Source: Valencia hispanica (taxonomy: Eukaryota; Chordata; Actinopteri; Cyprinodontiformes; Valenciidae). Taken from it: a stretch of DNA of 64,000 nt. The stretch spans positions 28,100,501 to 28,164,500 of the forward strand of contig OY747722.1 of assembly GCA_963556495.2 (NCBI GenBank). The letters run 5' to 3'. Of the stretch, positions 51,894-64,000 are shown piece after piece. A program made the position numbers and the translations under genes. Under the pieces are notes generated by a model that worked only from the letters and a program-made list of their open reading frames with translations, did not search any database and was not told where the DNA came from. Within the stretch, counting starts at the first letter, position 1. Every line of letters starts with the position of its first letter.

Positions 51894-53511
51894 ATATAAA
51901 CGCAACACCTTTGTTTCTGCTCCCATTTTTCATGAGATGGACTTAAAGATCTAAAATTCATTCCAGATACACAATATTACCATTACTCTCAAACATTGTT
52001 CACAAATCAGTCTAAATGTGTGATAGTGAGCACTTCTGCTTTGCTGAGATAATCCATCCCACCTCACAGGTGTGCCAAATCAAGATGCTGATCTGACATC
52101 ATGATTAGTGCACAGGTGTACCTTATACTGCCCACAATAAAAGGCCACCCTGGAATGTGCAGTTTTGTCTCACAGCAAAATGCCACAGATGCCACAAGCA
52201 TTGAGGGAGCGTGCAATTGGCATGCTGACAGCAGGAATGTCAACCAGATCTGTTGCTCGTGCATTGAATGTTCATTTCTCCACCATAAGCCGTCTCCAAA
52301 GGCATTTCAGAGAATATGGGAGTACATCCAACCGGCCTCACAACCGCAGACCACGTGTAACCACACCAGCCCAGGACCTCCACATTCAGCAGGTTCACCT
52401 CCAAGATCGTCTGAGACCAGCCACTCGGACAGCTGCTGAAAGAATTGGTTTGCATAACCAAACAATTTCTGCACAAACTGTCAGAAACCGTCTCAGGGAA
52501 GCTCAACTGCATGCTCGTCGTCCTCATCGGGGTCTTGACCTGACTCCAGCTCGTCGCCGTAACAGACTTGAGTGGGCAAATGCTCACATTCGATGGCGTC
52601 TGGCACGTTGGAGAGGTGTTCTCTTCACGGATGAATCTCGGTTTACATTGTTCAGGGCAGATGGCAGACAGCGTGTGTGGCGTCGTGTGGGTGAGCGCTT
52701 TGCTGATGTCAATGTATGGATCGAGTGGCCCATGGTGGTGGTGGGGTTATGGTATGGGCAGGCATCTGTTATGGACGAAGAACACAGGTGCATTTTATTG
52801 ATGGCATTTTGAATGCACAGAGATACCGTGATGAGATCCTGAGGCCCATTGTTGTGCCATACATCCATGAACATCACCTTATGTTTCAGCAAGATAATGC
52901 ACGGCCCCATGTTGCAAGGATCTGTACACAATTCTTGGAAGCTGAAAATGTCCCAGTTCTTGCATGGCCAGCATACTCACCGGACATGTCACCCATTGAG
53001 CATGTTTGGGATGTGCTTGACCGGCGTATACGACAGCGTATACCAGTTCCCACTAATATCCAACAACTTCGCACAGCCATTGAGGAGGAGTGGACCAACA
53101 TTCCACAGGCCACAATTGACAATCTCATAAACTCTATGCGAAGAAGATGTGTTGCACTGCATGAGGCAAATGGTGGTCACACCAGATACTGACCGGTTCT
53201 GAGTCCCCAGACCCCCAATAAAGCAAAAAACTGCACATTCCAGGGTGGCCTTTTATTGTGGGCAGTATAAGGTACACCTGTGCACTAATCATGATGTCAG
53301 ATCAGCATCTTGATGTGGCACACCTGTGAGGTGGGATGGATTATCTCAGCAAAGCAGAAGTGCTCACTATCACACATTTAGACTGATTTGTGAACAATGT
53401 TTGAGAGAAATGGTAATATTGTGTATCTGGAATGAATTTTAGATCTTTAAGTCCATCTCATGAAAAATGGGAGCAGAAACAAAGGTGTTGCGTTTATATT
53501 TTTGTTGAGTG
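51894..53511 (+). mobile_element. Young Tc1/mariner (DD34E) transposon with ~280-bp inverted repeats
   Basis: Flanked by TA (51892-51893 and 53512-53513). The arms 51894-~52166 and ~53226-53511 are inverted copies that differ at only a few sites (for example CACTAAACAAAAAT versus CACTCAACAAAAAT). Inside is a transposase gene with one frameshift. Total 1618 bp. This is the best preserved transposon in the window. Confidence 0.95.
52180..53192 (+). pseudogene. Tc1-type transposase, one frameshift
   Basis: Starts ATG at 52180 (MPQMPQALRERAIGML). N-terminal helix-turn-helix (RSVARALNVHFSTISRLQRH), a GRPR-like hinge (HNRRPRVTT), then catalytic residues: Asp in VLFTDESRF, Asp in LMFQQDNARPH and Glu in SPIEHVWDVL, 34 residues after the second Asp, hence DD34E. 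A 1-base deletion near 52713 shifts the frame between DVNV and DRVAHGGGGVMVW; everything after is open to the stop at 53190-53192 (GGHTRY). A deliberate earlier start (52165) in the same frame is TTG and not needed. Confidence 0.93.
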
Positions 53512-53544
53512 TATTAAATGATTGCTGTAGCTTTGAGTAGCAGT

Positions 53545-53660
53545 TACAGTGCGTATAAAAAGTATTCACCCACTTGGATGTTGTACCCTTTTTATTGTTT
53601 TTACAAATCATAAGGACCAAAATGTAGCCTTTTTCAAAATGGTCAAAGGAAGTGATGCCC
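53545..53660. mobile_element. Tc1-type terminal fragment
   Basis: TACAGTGCGTATAAAAAGTATTCACCCACTTGG-like sequence (first 20 bases TACAGTGCGTATAAAAAGTA) is the outer end of another fish Tc1 family. Confidence 0.5.
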
Positions 53661-54032
53661 TCAGTTTCACTTTCAGTTTCAAGCATCTAGCATCCAGAGG
53701 CGAGTGAAATGTCTTCATAGCATTATATGAGATTACCTCTGTCATCTCTAACTTTATCAGACTCAAATACCGCAGCACTGACCCCCACTGCTGCAGTATT
53801 TCATGCTATTGTTCATGCAACACCGTTAAATGCATTGTAAGTTGATGTGGGAGGATTATTTTTTACAGTTGCTTCAGATCTTCCTATGCCATTGAAATGA
53901 ATTGGTGGGAGAGAAGACTAAAGGCTTCAGGTGGATACAAACATAAATGAAGTTGTGTGTTCAAATAAAAAAAACAAGACTTTAAAACAAATTGTTTAAA
54001 GTTGATCAAATAATAAATTTCATACCTCAGTG

Positions 54033-54228
54033 CAGTGTTTCCCAACCCTCAAGATACACTGCCCTGAATGTTTTAGATGTTAACTACTTCAGCACATCTG
54101 ATTTCAATTGATGACTGATTAACAGGCTTTTGCTGAACTGCAGTCATCTGAAGCCTGCATGTGAAAGCAGGGAAACATCTAAAACATGCAGCGCAGCATG
54201 CCTTGAGGACTAGGGTTGAGAAACACTG
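54033..54228. mobile_element. 196-bp hAT-type MITE with near-perfect 8-bp target duplication
   Basis: Starts CAGTGTTTCCCAACCCTCAA and ends GGTTGAGAAACACTG. Inner arms share GTTTTAGATGTT and AACATCTAAAAC. CCTCAGTG (54025-54032) and CCTTAGTG (54229-54236) flank it, differing at one base. Confidence 0.88.
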
Positions 54229-54699
54229 CCTTAGTGGTCAGTCAAAATAGAAAAACCTCATTGTAGGTTGAGCAAACAAAACATTCCTGTTTGAGTAGCA
54301 GCAGTAGTAAAAACTAAACCTCACGCCAAGGTCATTTAAAGAGCATTTTCTTCACACCAATTTGTTTGTGTCCATGACAATAGCAAGTGGCTGAAATCAG
54401 CTGATAGTTATGTGTTTAGTTGCCTGAGTGTGTGTGTTGACTTAGCTCTTTGCTCTATTTGCTTAATCCTCTTGCCTCACTAATACAACTCTGACACATC
54501 CGACCCCAGCAACCCGGTCGTGCCAACCAAACATTCACTCTGCTGTGTTCATCTTCATCACAATCCCCACTTGTCTCTGTCAGGGGAGTCACTTGGAATA
54601 GTATGTGATTAAATAAAGATTAGTCCCTGTTCCCACAAACCGTCTTACACGTAAACTCCAGGTTTTGTAGAACCTACTGGGGATTGCTTTCTCAAGGTT

Positions 54700-55795
54700 T
54701 TCTCAAAACGTGATTTTTCCTACATTTTGTCACATTTCAACCAATAACTTTTATAAACATTATTGGGATTTTAAGCGACAAACCAACTAAGAGTGGCACA
54801 TTATTTTGATTATTTTCTCTTAAAGAAAAATGTGAAAGGCATGATTTACATTTGCATTTAGCCCTCTTGGCTCTGACACCTCGAAATAAAACTCGGAGCA
54901 AACAACTGATTCCTAACTTACCTCATTAGTAAACAGAGTCCACCTGAGTGTAATTAAATATCTGTAAAGGCGCACATTAGTCATAGACGGAACCAAGAGG
55001 CCCATGGTAACCCTGGAGGAGCTGCAGAGATCCACAGCTCGGGTATGAGAGCCTGTTTACAGGAAATCTATTAGCTTTCCGATGGACAAATTTGGACTTG
55101 ATGATGAGGTCGCAACAAAAAGAAGTCATAAGAACCCCTTTTTTTTAAGCATTTCTCTAACTCCATATGGGAGACACAGCTGAGACTAAGACTCGCCTTT
55201 TTGTACTACATTCAAAATGATATGTGATGCTGAAAACAGAACTGAAATGTGGTGGTGGCAGCATCATAATGTGGAGATTATTTGCTTCTGCAGATGCAGA
55301 GATGCTGATAGGAGTTGATGGGCAGATTGATGACGCTGGACAATCCTGGAAGAAAACATATTGGAGGCGGAGGTTCAGCTTTCAAAGGGACAAGACAAAG
55401 TCCAGACCTAGATGCATTGCAGAACCTGTGGCAGGACTTGGAAATTGCTGTCCATGGTCACGTTCTATTCAATCTGACTGAACCTGAATAATTTTGCTGA
55501 GAAGAATGGGTAAAAGTTTTGTGTCTAGATGCCCCAAAACAGAGGACTGTAGCTGTGGTTTGTGGTTCTGCAAAATGTTGACTTAAGGGGGTTGAAAACA
55601 AATGCATGTTACACTTAATAGCTTTCTATTAGTGAAAATGTTTGAATTGCATGTATAAAATTTTTTCCACTTCCCAATTATGCACCAACTTGTATTGGCC
55701 TATCATACAATACCCCAACAAACATGGAATTCTGCAGTTGCAACGTGAGAAAATGTGGAAAAGTTCAAGTGGTACTTTTGCAATGTACTGTTGAT
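54700..55795 (+). mobile_element. Tc1-type transposon relic, both ends recognisable
   Basis: Left: CATTTTGTCACATTTCAACC; leader: AGAGTCCACCTGAGTGTAAT. Middle: CTGAAATGTGGTGGTGGCAG codes for the glycine-rich motif. Right: CAACGTGAGAAAATGTGGAA then AGTGGTACTTTTGCAATGTA. The length (~1.1 kb) shows internal loss. Confidence 0.8.
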
Positions 55796-55948
55796 TATAC
55801 AGTTCTCACTTCTTTGTTTATGGCCTTACTAGAACAGGTTTAAACCCTCTTAAAGTCTAGAAACATGTGGCGCATTCCATCTAAAAACGTTACCAAAAGC
55901 CCCACTTTCAGTAAATCATACAGTCACTCCATTTCCAATCACCATTAA

Positions 55949-58900
55949 TATGGCACTTTTTAATGTTCGCTCTCTGATGAACAAAACTTTTATAATAAAT
56001 GATTTGATTTTAGACCATAATCTCATTGTTTATTTTTAACAGAAACATGGCTGAGTGCAGATGCCCCTGTTGTTCTTACAGAGGCCTCCCCACCAAATTT
56101 TAACTTCACTTATTCTACGAGTAGGAAAAGGGGAGGCGGAACTGCTTTTATAAGTTCATCCACACTTTCCGCCAAACCTGTGTTATTTTATAACTATTTA
56201 ACTTTTGAATATAATGCAACTGTTTTTAGCACTCCTCAGATTTTATGTGTCACAATTTATAGACCTCCTAAAAAGTGTGTACATTTTATTCAAGAATTTT
56301 CAGAGTTTTTATCAATTCTGCACAACTCCTTTGAAAGGATCATTTTAGCTGGTGATTTTAATCTACATATGGATAACCTTTTAGACCCTTTATCAACAGA
56401 TTTTTTAAACATTCTGACTTATATGGATTTTAGCCAACATGTCATGCAGCTGACTCACAACAAAGGACACATCCTGGACTTGGTCATCACACATGGCCTG
56501 TCCACCCGTGTGTCCTCTGTTGTTGATTTGGCTATCTCTGACCACTACTGTGTGTTTTTAACATCACCAGTTATATCCAGCAGGAGACCTCTGTGAGAAC
56601 TGTCAGGAAGCGTAATCTAACCCCTGAAGTGGCTGTAGGTTTTCTGGAAATTGTAAAAAAGAATCCTCTTATTGTTTTACCTGCCCCATGTGATTTTATT
56701 GTCAATGATTTTAACAGAAGGCTACAGTCCACTCTTGACCGTCTTGCTCAACTACAAGTTAAAAGTTTAAAATCTAAAGCTGCACCGCCGTGGAGAAATG
56801 AAAACCTCAGAAAAATAAAGAGAAATTGTAGGTCGGTAGAGAGAAAATTGAGGAAAAGTAAAACCACAACAAACCATCAAATATACACAGATCTTCTCAA
56901 ATTATACAACAATGCAGTAAGAAATTCAAGAAATTCATACTCCTCCAAAATCATCTCAGAACATAAAAACAATTCCAAAATCCTTTTTTCCACCATTGAT
57001 AAACTTTTTAACAGAGCTACTACTGCATTTCCTAAAAACCCCTCAAACACTCTTTGTGAGGAGTTTGCAGACCACTTTAGAGAGAAGGTAGACACCATCA
57101 GATGTAATTTTTTAACTTCTCAAAGTAACATGGTTTTAGACAAATCTGAGTGTGTGTCTTTACCAGAGGAAACGCTGGACAGTTTTGTCCCGGTAGAAGA
57201 TGGGACTGTTGATAAAATGTTCTCCTTAGTGAGGCCCACCACATGTGTTTTGGACCCGATTCCCACTTCCTTTTTTAAGCAATTTTATGGATCTTTTAGA
57301 GATGAGATTTTAACCATGATTAATTGCTCCCTTCAGACGGAGGTCTTTCCTGCCGCCTTTAAAGGGGAGGTAGTCAGGCCCCTGTTGAAGAAGAGCAATT
57401 TAGATTTTAATGATTTTAACTATTTTAGACCGGTATCTAACTTACCTTTTTTAAGCAAAATTTTAGAATTTTTTTTTTAAATTCAACTGAATGATTTTAT
57501 TAATTAGCACAATGTCCTGGATAAATTTCAGTCTGGTTTTAGGGTGAAGCACAGCACAGAGACGGCCCTTTTGAAGATTTTAAATGATTTTAGATTAAAG
57601 TATGATGCACAGAAGGTGGCAGTGTTGGTTCTACTGGATCTAAGCGCTGCGTTTGATACGGTGGACCACACTATTCTTTTAACCCGTTTAAAACAGATTG
57701 GCCTCTCTGGTGCTGTTCACAAATGGTTCACATCCTATCTCTCAGACAGGACTTTTATGGTAAGTTTAGATACCTGCTCCTCTAGGGTCCATAGGATTAC
57801 ATATGGTGTGCCCCAGGGTTCGATTTTAGGCCCAGTACTTTTTAACCTTTATATGCTCCCTCTTGGCAGCGTCATCAGAAGACATGGAGTCAACTTTCAC
57901 AGTTATGCTGATGATACACAGCAGTACATCTCCATGTCTCCCGATGACACAAGGCCAATGGATGCACTTTTTAACTGCATTTTAGACATTAAATCCTGGA
58001 TGGCAGAAAACTTTCTCCAGCTCAACCAGGACAAAACTGAAGTTTTAGTCATCGGTCCTGAGGCTCGGAGAGAGAAGCTTTTACCAAAACTACAATCACT
58101 GTCTTTTAATCCTTCTTTACAAGTGAAGAACCTGGGCGTGATTTTTGACTCTGAGCTGACTTTTATTCCTCACATAAAAAATATTACTAAAATAGGTTTT
58201 TATCAACTAAAGAACATTGCCAGAGTCCACCCCATTCTCTCTCGGGCCAACACAGAGACACTGATGCATGCTTTTATCTCCAGTAGAATTGATTACTGTA
58301 ATGCCCTGCTTTCTGGTCTTCCCAAAAAGAGTATATGAGGTTTACAACTACTACAAAATTCAGCAGCACGTGTCCTGACGAAGACCGAAGGCGGGAGCAC
58401 ATTACACCGGTCTTAAAATCATTTAATTGGCTCCCTGTACGTTTTAGGATCGATTTTAAGGTTCTTTTAATGGTTTTTAAGTGTCTTAATGGTCTTGGGC
58501 CTTCTTATCTCTCTGAACTGCTTTTACCATATGAACCTTCGCGGTCTCTGCGCTCCTCTGGCAGCCGTCTCCTTTTCACCCCAAAAGTCAGGACACACAC
58601 GCATGGCGAGGCGTCTTTCCAGTTTTATGGCCCTCACCTCTGGAATAGGCTGCCAGAGGACCTCAGGGATGCAGAGAACGTTCATGTTTTTAAGAGCAGG
58701 CTCAAGACTCACCTTTTTAGCCTAGCTTTTAACTGATTATTATTTGTTACTGTTTGTTTAAATGCTCTGCATGTTTTATATGATTATATTTTTATAAGTG
58801 TTTTACTATTTAACCTTAGCACATTAATTTACTGTTTATTTTTATACTTTAATTTATCTTAATCCCCGTTCCAGTGTTTCCTCTGTGGGGGCCTCTGCCC

Positions 58901-59296
58901 CGGGAGCGTTGGTCGGCTGTGGCTGCCTGGGTGCTCTCCAGGTGGAGCTTGGGTGGAGGTGGGGGTCTTGGCCTTGCCTCCACTGGGTGCCCTGTGTCAG
59001 CGCCTCGGCTGCTGCTGTTAATCTACCGCTGCCGGGGCAGATGGCTCCTCTGATGGCGTTTCCTTGCATGGTTCATCTGCACTCGGCCCAATGTCCTTTT
59101 AACTTTTTCTTTTAACTGTGTGTGTGCATGGGAGTTGGGTTAGGGGGAGGGGGGTATAACTGTGACCATGCTTTTAAATCTGTGGGGGAGGGAAGGGAAT
59201 GTGGTTTTATGTGGGGTCATTTTAATCTGTAAAGCACTTTGTGATGCAACTTCTTGTATAAAAAGCTCTTTATAAATAAAGTTTGATTTGATTTGA
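55949..59296 (+). mobile_element. L2-type LINE, nearly full coding length, decayed
   Basis: Endonuclease: MALFNVRSLMNK at 55949, TETWLSADAP-like segment after a break at ~56035, TIYRPPKK, ERIILAGDFNLHMD and HILDLVI. Linker and polymerase from 56594: PIPTSFFKQF, VRPLLKKSNLD, YFRPVSNLPFLSKILE, VLLDLSAAFDTVDH, YGVPQGSILGPVLFN and SYADDTQQY (active-site YADD near 57904). C-terminus REHITPVLKSFNWLPV ... FYGPHLWNRLPEDLRD, stop 58734. Then a 3' tail to TAAAGTTTGATTTGATTTGA (~59296). There are stops at 57478 and 57505, a TGA at 58336 and frame changes near 56035, 56594 and 58375. The YADD and PQG motifs are intact. Confidence 0.92.
56594..58734 (+). pseudogene. L2-type LINE reverse transcriptase region
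   Basis: Frame is continuous from 56594 to 58338 apart from TAA at 57478-57480 and TAG at 57505-57507, then broken by TGA at 58336 and a frameshift. It needs at least four changes to be open, so it is inactive. Confidence 0.9.
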
Positions 59297-60651
59297 TCAC
59301 ATGAAATCTGAAGCGCCTTTAATTCCCCCTTTCTCTGAACCTACTCAAAATATCTCAAAGTTGGACATCAGACTGCAGAAACACTCTACGTCATACGTGC
59401 TCAGCCTGTTTTCCCCAGATAAACAATGCACCAAAAATACACATCATCTGATTCAGCCTTTAGCAGATGCTGAAAGTCGGAACTGAAGCTAATGAGTGAT
59501 GGCATTTATGGCTGACGGCTGACGTGCCCAGTCCACGTGTCCGTCTCCTCGACTTCTTGGGCTTTTGTTTTCCCTTTGCTCCAGATGCTCTCTTGTGTGA
59601 TCTGACCTCAAACATCGTTCCTCTGTGTCCTCTCCATCCGCATATCTATTTCTGTTGCAACTCGCTGATGTGCTCTACCACAACCGATTCCCTAATCCCC
59701 TCAGCTCTGTCTCTGCTTGCGTAGTAGATGTGTAAACACAGGAAGCGAAACCGTGGGGATTTTGCCCTGTCATGCACTACAATTTCTGGTGTTTTTATTT
59801 TTAAACATCAAATCAATACTATTTAGCGCCACCTAAAACGTCTTGTAGTCTGCATCATTTCATACCCAGAGGTAGAATGGTACTTTCTCTCTCCATTAAC
59901 TAACAGCTTTAGCTTCCATTGATAGAAGATAATCTGCCCAGGTAAATAGAGCATGAGCTAAAAAGCCAACGCCACTGTTGCAGCAGAAGGGAAAAGGGAC
60001 CTAGAGCTTCTAATTGGTGTAACCAGGATGTCTATGGACCAGGTTTACCCAGGAAAACCTCCAAGAATATTTTGTAAGCTAACCAAACCCCTCGACAGTC
60101 TGCTTCACATTTACAGGTACTGAAAAACAACTACAGATTTAATTATGTCAAAGAATCTGGTACTTACTGAAAGGAAGTTTAGGTCATTTTAACACCCGAT
60201 AGTCCTGTAGACTAGGTTCGCTTGGGGATCAAAAGTGCAACGTTGTCGCTTTAGCATTAACAGGGCATTCTGCACTTTATTCAACAAACCAAATGTTTTG
60301 GGCAACATGTTTATATCCCTATCTGCGGTGGCGCTGCACCATGAAGCACTCAAGGGACACTTCCTGTTCCGTGAAATGTAAAAAAACGTTTTTGAAGCCT
60401 ACTTGGCTTCACATGTGCAATCAAACCACAATAGAGTTCCCTTCAACTGAGCCAAGACCTAGGTTTTTAAGCAGAGCAGAGTTCGTTTTTTTGGTCCACA
60501 TCAGAATTCGATTCACATTCATACCTCCCTACAAGCTTTTTGTTGCAACGATTATTGGATATGGATGCAATACAACTGTGCTTTGGGATGAGGTGATGGG
60601 ATCATCTAAAGCTTCTTTTACAAAAGTTTTATCATAAACCTACAGAAGAAC
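59297..60651. other. No gene seen
   Basis: Sequence without recognisable repeats or exons. The open frame at 60293-60637 has no family likeness. Confidence 0.4.
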
Positions 60652-61080
60652 ATATGTGGCACTGTGAAGAAAAATATTTATTCCCTTGGTAGATGTTTTT
60701 CCTTGTTGCACATCAATATTTTAGATTATTAAACAAATAAATATCAGAAAATGAAAAAGTAAATAAAAGTAAATAAAGAATCCAGTTTTGAAATAATGAT
60801 GACCCTATCCAAATGAATCTGGCCCCATGTAAAATTGTCCTTCTCGTTACATAATAAATTAACATTTTGGTTCAGTTTCACTTGCCTGATTACTATTGCA
60901 CTTGTAGAATGAAGAAATCACTTCATGTCACTGGTGATGTCAGAAACCTGTCTGACAACACGAAGTAGGCTAAAAGAGGCCTGGAAGCAACAGATCATGG
61001 CCATTTTTAAGGCTTTGGAACTCCAGCAAACGCACTGAGAACCATTATCTACAAATAGAGAAAACATGGAACACCGGTAA
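60652..61080 (+). mobile_element. Tc1-type relic, 5' half
   Basis: CTGGCCCCATGTAAAATTGT near 60825, ACCTGTCTGACAACACGAAG, CTTTGGAACTCCAGCAAACG and AACCATTATCTACAAATAGA, AAACATGGAACACCGGTAAA are degraded pieces of the helix-turn-helix region of the family found at 41180 and 48680. Confidence 0.7.
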
Positions 61081-64000
61081 ACTGAGTAAACCTGCTTTGA
61101 TCGTACTAAAAGACCAACCTTAAAAGTTTTATTTAAAATGTCATACATAGTGACAGCGTGTGACAGAGTGGGACCTGTCTGAATACCATGATTAAAGGTC
61201 ACTAGCGTAAGAAAAACATGGATTTAGGCTTCATGTAATAATTGCAGCAACTGTGTTTTATATACAGTCCATGAACCTAATTCTCAAGATAATTCTGTAC
61301 AGTATGAACTGTGGTTGGAGACAGAGCTAGTAAACGGTTTAGACTATGTTCTACATAAATGTGTGTTTAATGGTGCTATAGCTATGCTTTCGTGGTCTGT
61401 GAAATTCATTTAATTTTCTCGCTCCTTCACTGAACTGAGGAAGGGCAAGGCTCATTTCAGTCCCTCACTAAGTGTCTTTGTTCAGTAGCCACTTTTTAAC
61501 TGTGGGAAGGTAATAAAGAAGCGGAGTCACTGCCAACAGCTATATTGGATTGACAGACAGCGGACAGAGGGAAGTCTTTGTCCGAAGCTCTCCAAGCCTG
61601 CTGGGCCCTGAAGTGACGCCGGTGTGAGCTGCTGACATCAATACCTCTGGCTCTGATGGGGTATTTACGCTCGTGTGTATTTGTATCCAAAGAAATTCTG
61701 CCTGTCATTCAAGCCGGTTGATATCCCAGCGCTATTTCATTTAAAGAGGCCTGTATCAAGAAAAGTTACTTATTTTGCTAAGAAGCATATTCATAGGGAT
61801 GAGAAAGCTCTACAAAACTAAAGACTCACAAAAGTCACCAGGAATAAGGATGTTCTGATCACAAGTACTGGATCAGAGACCAATAACTAAACCCGACGTA
61901 TGATTCTCAAGCCATCTCTTCTGTTTTTGTATGCAGGGTTTGCAAAACTGTAGAAGCCATGCATGTTATTTTGTTCATGTAACCAATCTGGGTTTTTCCT
62001 AGCAATCTAAGAGACTGTATTGGCTCCTGCAGATTCCTATCTGTCTGTGTCATATCACCTTCCATAGCGTATCACTGCAAACTTTCCACCCCCCTTCAAG
62101 ACCCAACAACCTTTTAAGCCCCGAAAAATGAAAATCCTTTCCAGTTTATGCATGTTTCAGGTTGGCATATGTACAAAAGAAACCTGTTCATATACTCTTC
62201 GGGTTCATGGATAGGATAAATAACTATGTATAATTTAATAATTTATGGTTACTATTAAGATTCGGATATGCCCAAGCTCACAGTTAGCTTGAGAATAATC
62301 TAACGTCAAGTATGTCCTTTTGGGGTGTTGCGTGGCGTAGTGGTTAATGCGGTTGCCCCATGTGCCCCCTCTAATTTTATTCATTTGTTTCAGACACACA
62401 ACAGATATTCTAATTACACAGTTTGAGTTTGTATATTTTGTCAAGTATGCAACATTTTGGAATAATGATTCCCTCTGTGGTACCGTCAGATTTTTACCCC
62501 GCTGTTCTTCCGGTTCACTAAGAAAAGTGGGGTTGTGCAAAACCAGACAAACTACAAAACACGCACCCCCCTGACTTTCTAAGTGGTGGCATTTTGCAAG
62601 ACTTGTTAGGACAGAAACAAAAGGGATGAACAGGATGTTAGATGTCAAGGTTCGGCTGAGAGAATAGGTGGTTTTGGGTCCTTATGAACTAAAAAAGGTC
62701 TGAAAGTGGTGGGACCAGATATCCCCAGAGTCCCTGGGAGAGAGCAGCTGAAATACCAGTCATTACATTTTATGATGTAGGAGCAAACTGTTCTGTAAAA
62801 GATTCTATAGACAATGGATTTGAACCACATTGAAGTATATTAGGAGTTGATGGAGTCATATCAAAACTGAGAGTAGAATGCTAACTAGCACTTCAGCTAA
62901 CTACTCTGCATAAAAACATCATCGGCAAGAGGAAGACACATCGTTTTTGAAGACTGTAGTTGTATGTGTTGTCAGATTTGCTTTAGGAACACATGATTAA
63001 GCTATACATGTCTCAGGTGACACTCTTTTAAAACCCATATGATCATTTTCCCAACCTAGTACAGAATGTTGAGACTGCAAAAACCTTAGCTGTTTCAAAC
63101 TCTAGGTTTAGAGAATGCAGTATCTGGAACACCATTGGTGAGTTAAGTGAACCCAATCACAATACTAATGCAGACTAAATTATTGATGAAAAGTAGAATG
63201 TTATTTTAGGTAGTCTGAAGCATATGCATGACATTGCAGAATTAATCTGCTGACAGGTTTCGAGAAGGTGTTATATGTTGTGTTGCAACGAAACTTTTAG
63301 TTGGTAGCCTTTGTTTTGTACGCCAAGGTGAAATTCATGCACAACGTCTTGCATCAGCACCAAGAATAGAAAACCTTGAATGGACAAAGGTAATTGGCTT
63401 TAACATGCATCTGCTTCCAGAGAGAAAATCTGTTCTGCTGTGTTAGCATGTCAGTAGGATTGGTAGTACTAGAAAAAACCTGAAATAGAGAAGGCTAATT
63501 GGCTTTACTCATAAACTAATTAGACTGAAAGCCTAGTATAGGGTTAACGTTTACATTTTAGTCTTTTGGCTGAAGGTCCTAATGGACTTGGAGTGAAGAA
63601 TAAGCAGCTTACTGTGATGCGGATGTATCTAAATCTGAACTCTTATTTTTGCTCAGTATGTGTGGTACTGTTTAAGCAATCTGCTTTGAACAGCAGTAAC
63701 AGCGTGTTTTGTCATGTCTAGAATCTATTACATAAGCAAAGGAGTAGGGTGGTTAGTATCTGGAAACAGAGAAAAAATACTGTCTGAGAAACACTGATTC
63801 TGAAATAAAGTAAAAAGTAAAGCAGAGATGAGTGATGAGTAAACTGCTGCCTGGGCAGATTAAAGATAGTTCAGTCAGTGTGAGAGGCCTCATGCGAGGA
63901 TTATCACTAACATTACTTCTCACCTACACCGCTGAGGTCAATAGGTGGTGTTACCGTGTTAATGTTGCAGCTTATCGTTTCTCTAAAGCTGAAATAAACA
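61081..64000. other. No gene seen
   Basis: Mostly AT-rich. 61490-61720 is more complex and CpG-bearing than its neighbours but shows no clear exon. A SINE head lies at 62322-62362. Confidence 0.4.
62322..62362 (+). repeat. tRNA-derived SINE head (partial)
   Basis: GTTGCGTGGCGTAGTGGTTA followed by ATGCGGTTGCCCCATGTG contains an A-box-like TGGCGTAGTGG as in the tRNA-derived 5' part of fish SINEs. No B box follows, so it is a fragment. Confidence 0.6.

Noticed and set aside
52240..53180. Four minus-strand or shifted open frames of 63-115 codons
   Set aside because: Shadows of the Tc1 transposase gene.
58854..59115. Open frames on both strands behind the L2 gene
   Set aside because: They lie in the GC-rich 3' region of the LINE and have no conserved content.

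Overview
This is a window of vertebrate nuclear DNA, almost certainly from a percomorph teleost. The evidence is a spliced bHLH-PAS clock gene with GT-AG introns, CpG-rich sequence at its first exon, and a dense load of typical fish transposons: Tc1/mariner, hAT, Rex1-like, L2 and Tx1/L1-like LINEs, (GATG)n-tailed repeats and long microsatellites. Genus cannot be fixed from the sequence. There is no operon, CRISPR array or prokaryotic feature.

Layout. 1-6.2 kb is intergenic: a degenerate ~70-bp minisatellite (2.36-4.56 kb) split by a LINE fragment, then a (TATC)29 tract. 6.6-24.4 kb holds bmal2 (arntl2), plus strand. I could assemble it as 16 coding exons that join in phase without a stop, for 598 residues: basic helix-loop-helix, PAS-A, PAS-B and a C-terminal transactivation domain. 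Intron 1 carries two perfect ROR/REV-ERB response elements, three CACGTG E-boxes near them and a TATA motif. Introns 1, 5, 6 and 8 are filled with transposon relics; intron 8 (7.3 kb) contains a decayed Tx1/L1-like element. 24.4-45.7 kb is intergenic and transposon-rich. It includes a four-level nest at 36.7-40.4 kb (solo LTR inside hAT inside Rex1-like LINE inside hAT), three of the levels supported by target-site duplications. 45.8-47.3 kb, minus strand, holds the last four coding exons of susd3 (one sushi domain, one membrane span, a proline-rich tail); its first exon was not found. 47.4-64 kb contains more transposons, notably a young Tc1-type element with ~280-bp inverted repeats and one frameshift (51.9-53.5 kb) and a nearly full-length L2-type LINE (55.9-59.3 kb).

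Only two host genes are supported. bmal2 encodes the positive-limb clock transcription factor that pairs with CLOCK/NPAS2 on E-boxes; ROR/REV-ERB sites in its own first intron fit the known secondary loop of the vertebrate clock. susd3 encodes a small cell-surface protein with no evident link to bmal2. I found no undescribed biological system. The most informative observations are the intronic clock-element clusters, the dated transposon nests and an 18S rRNA fragment in intron 5.
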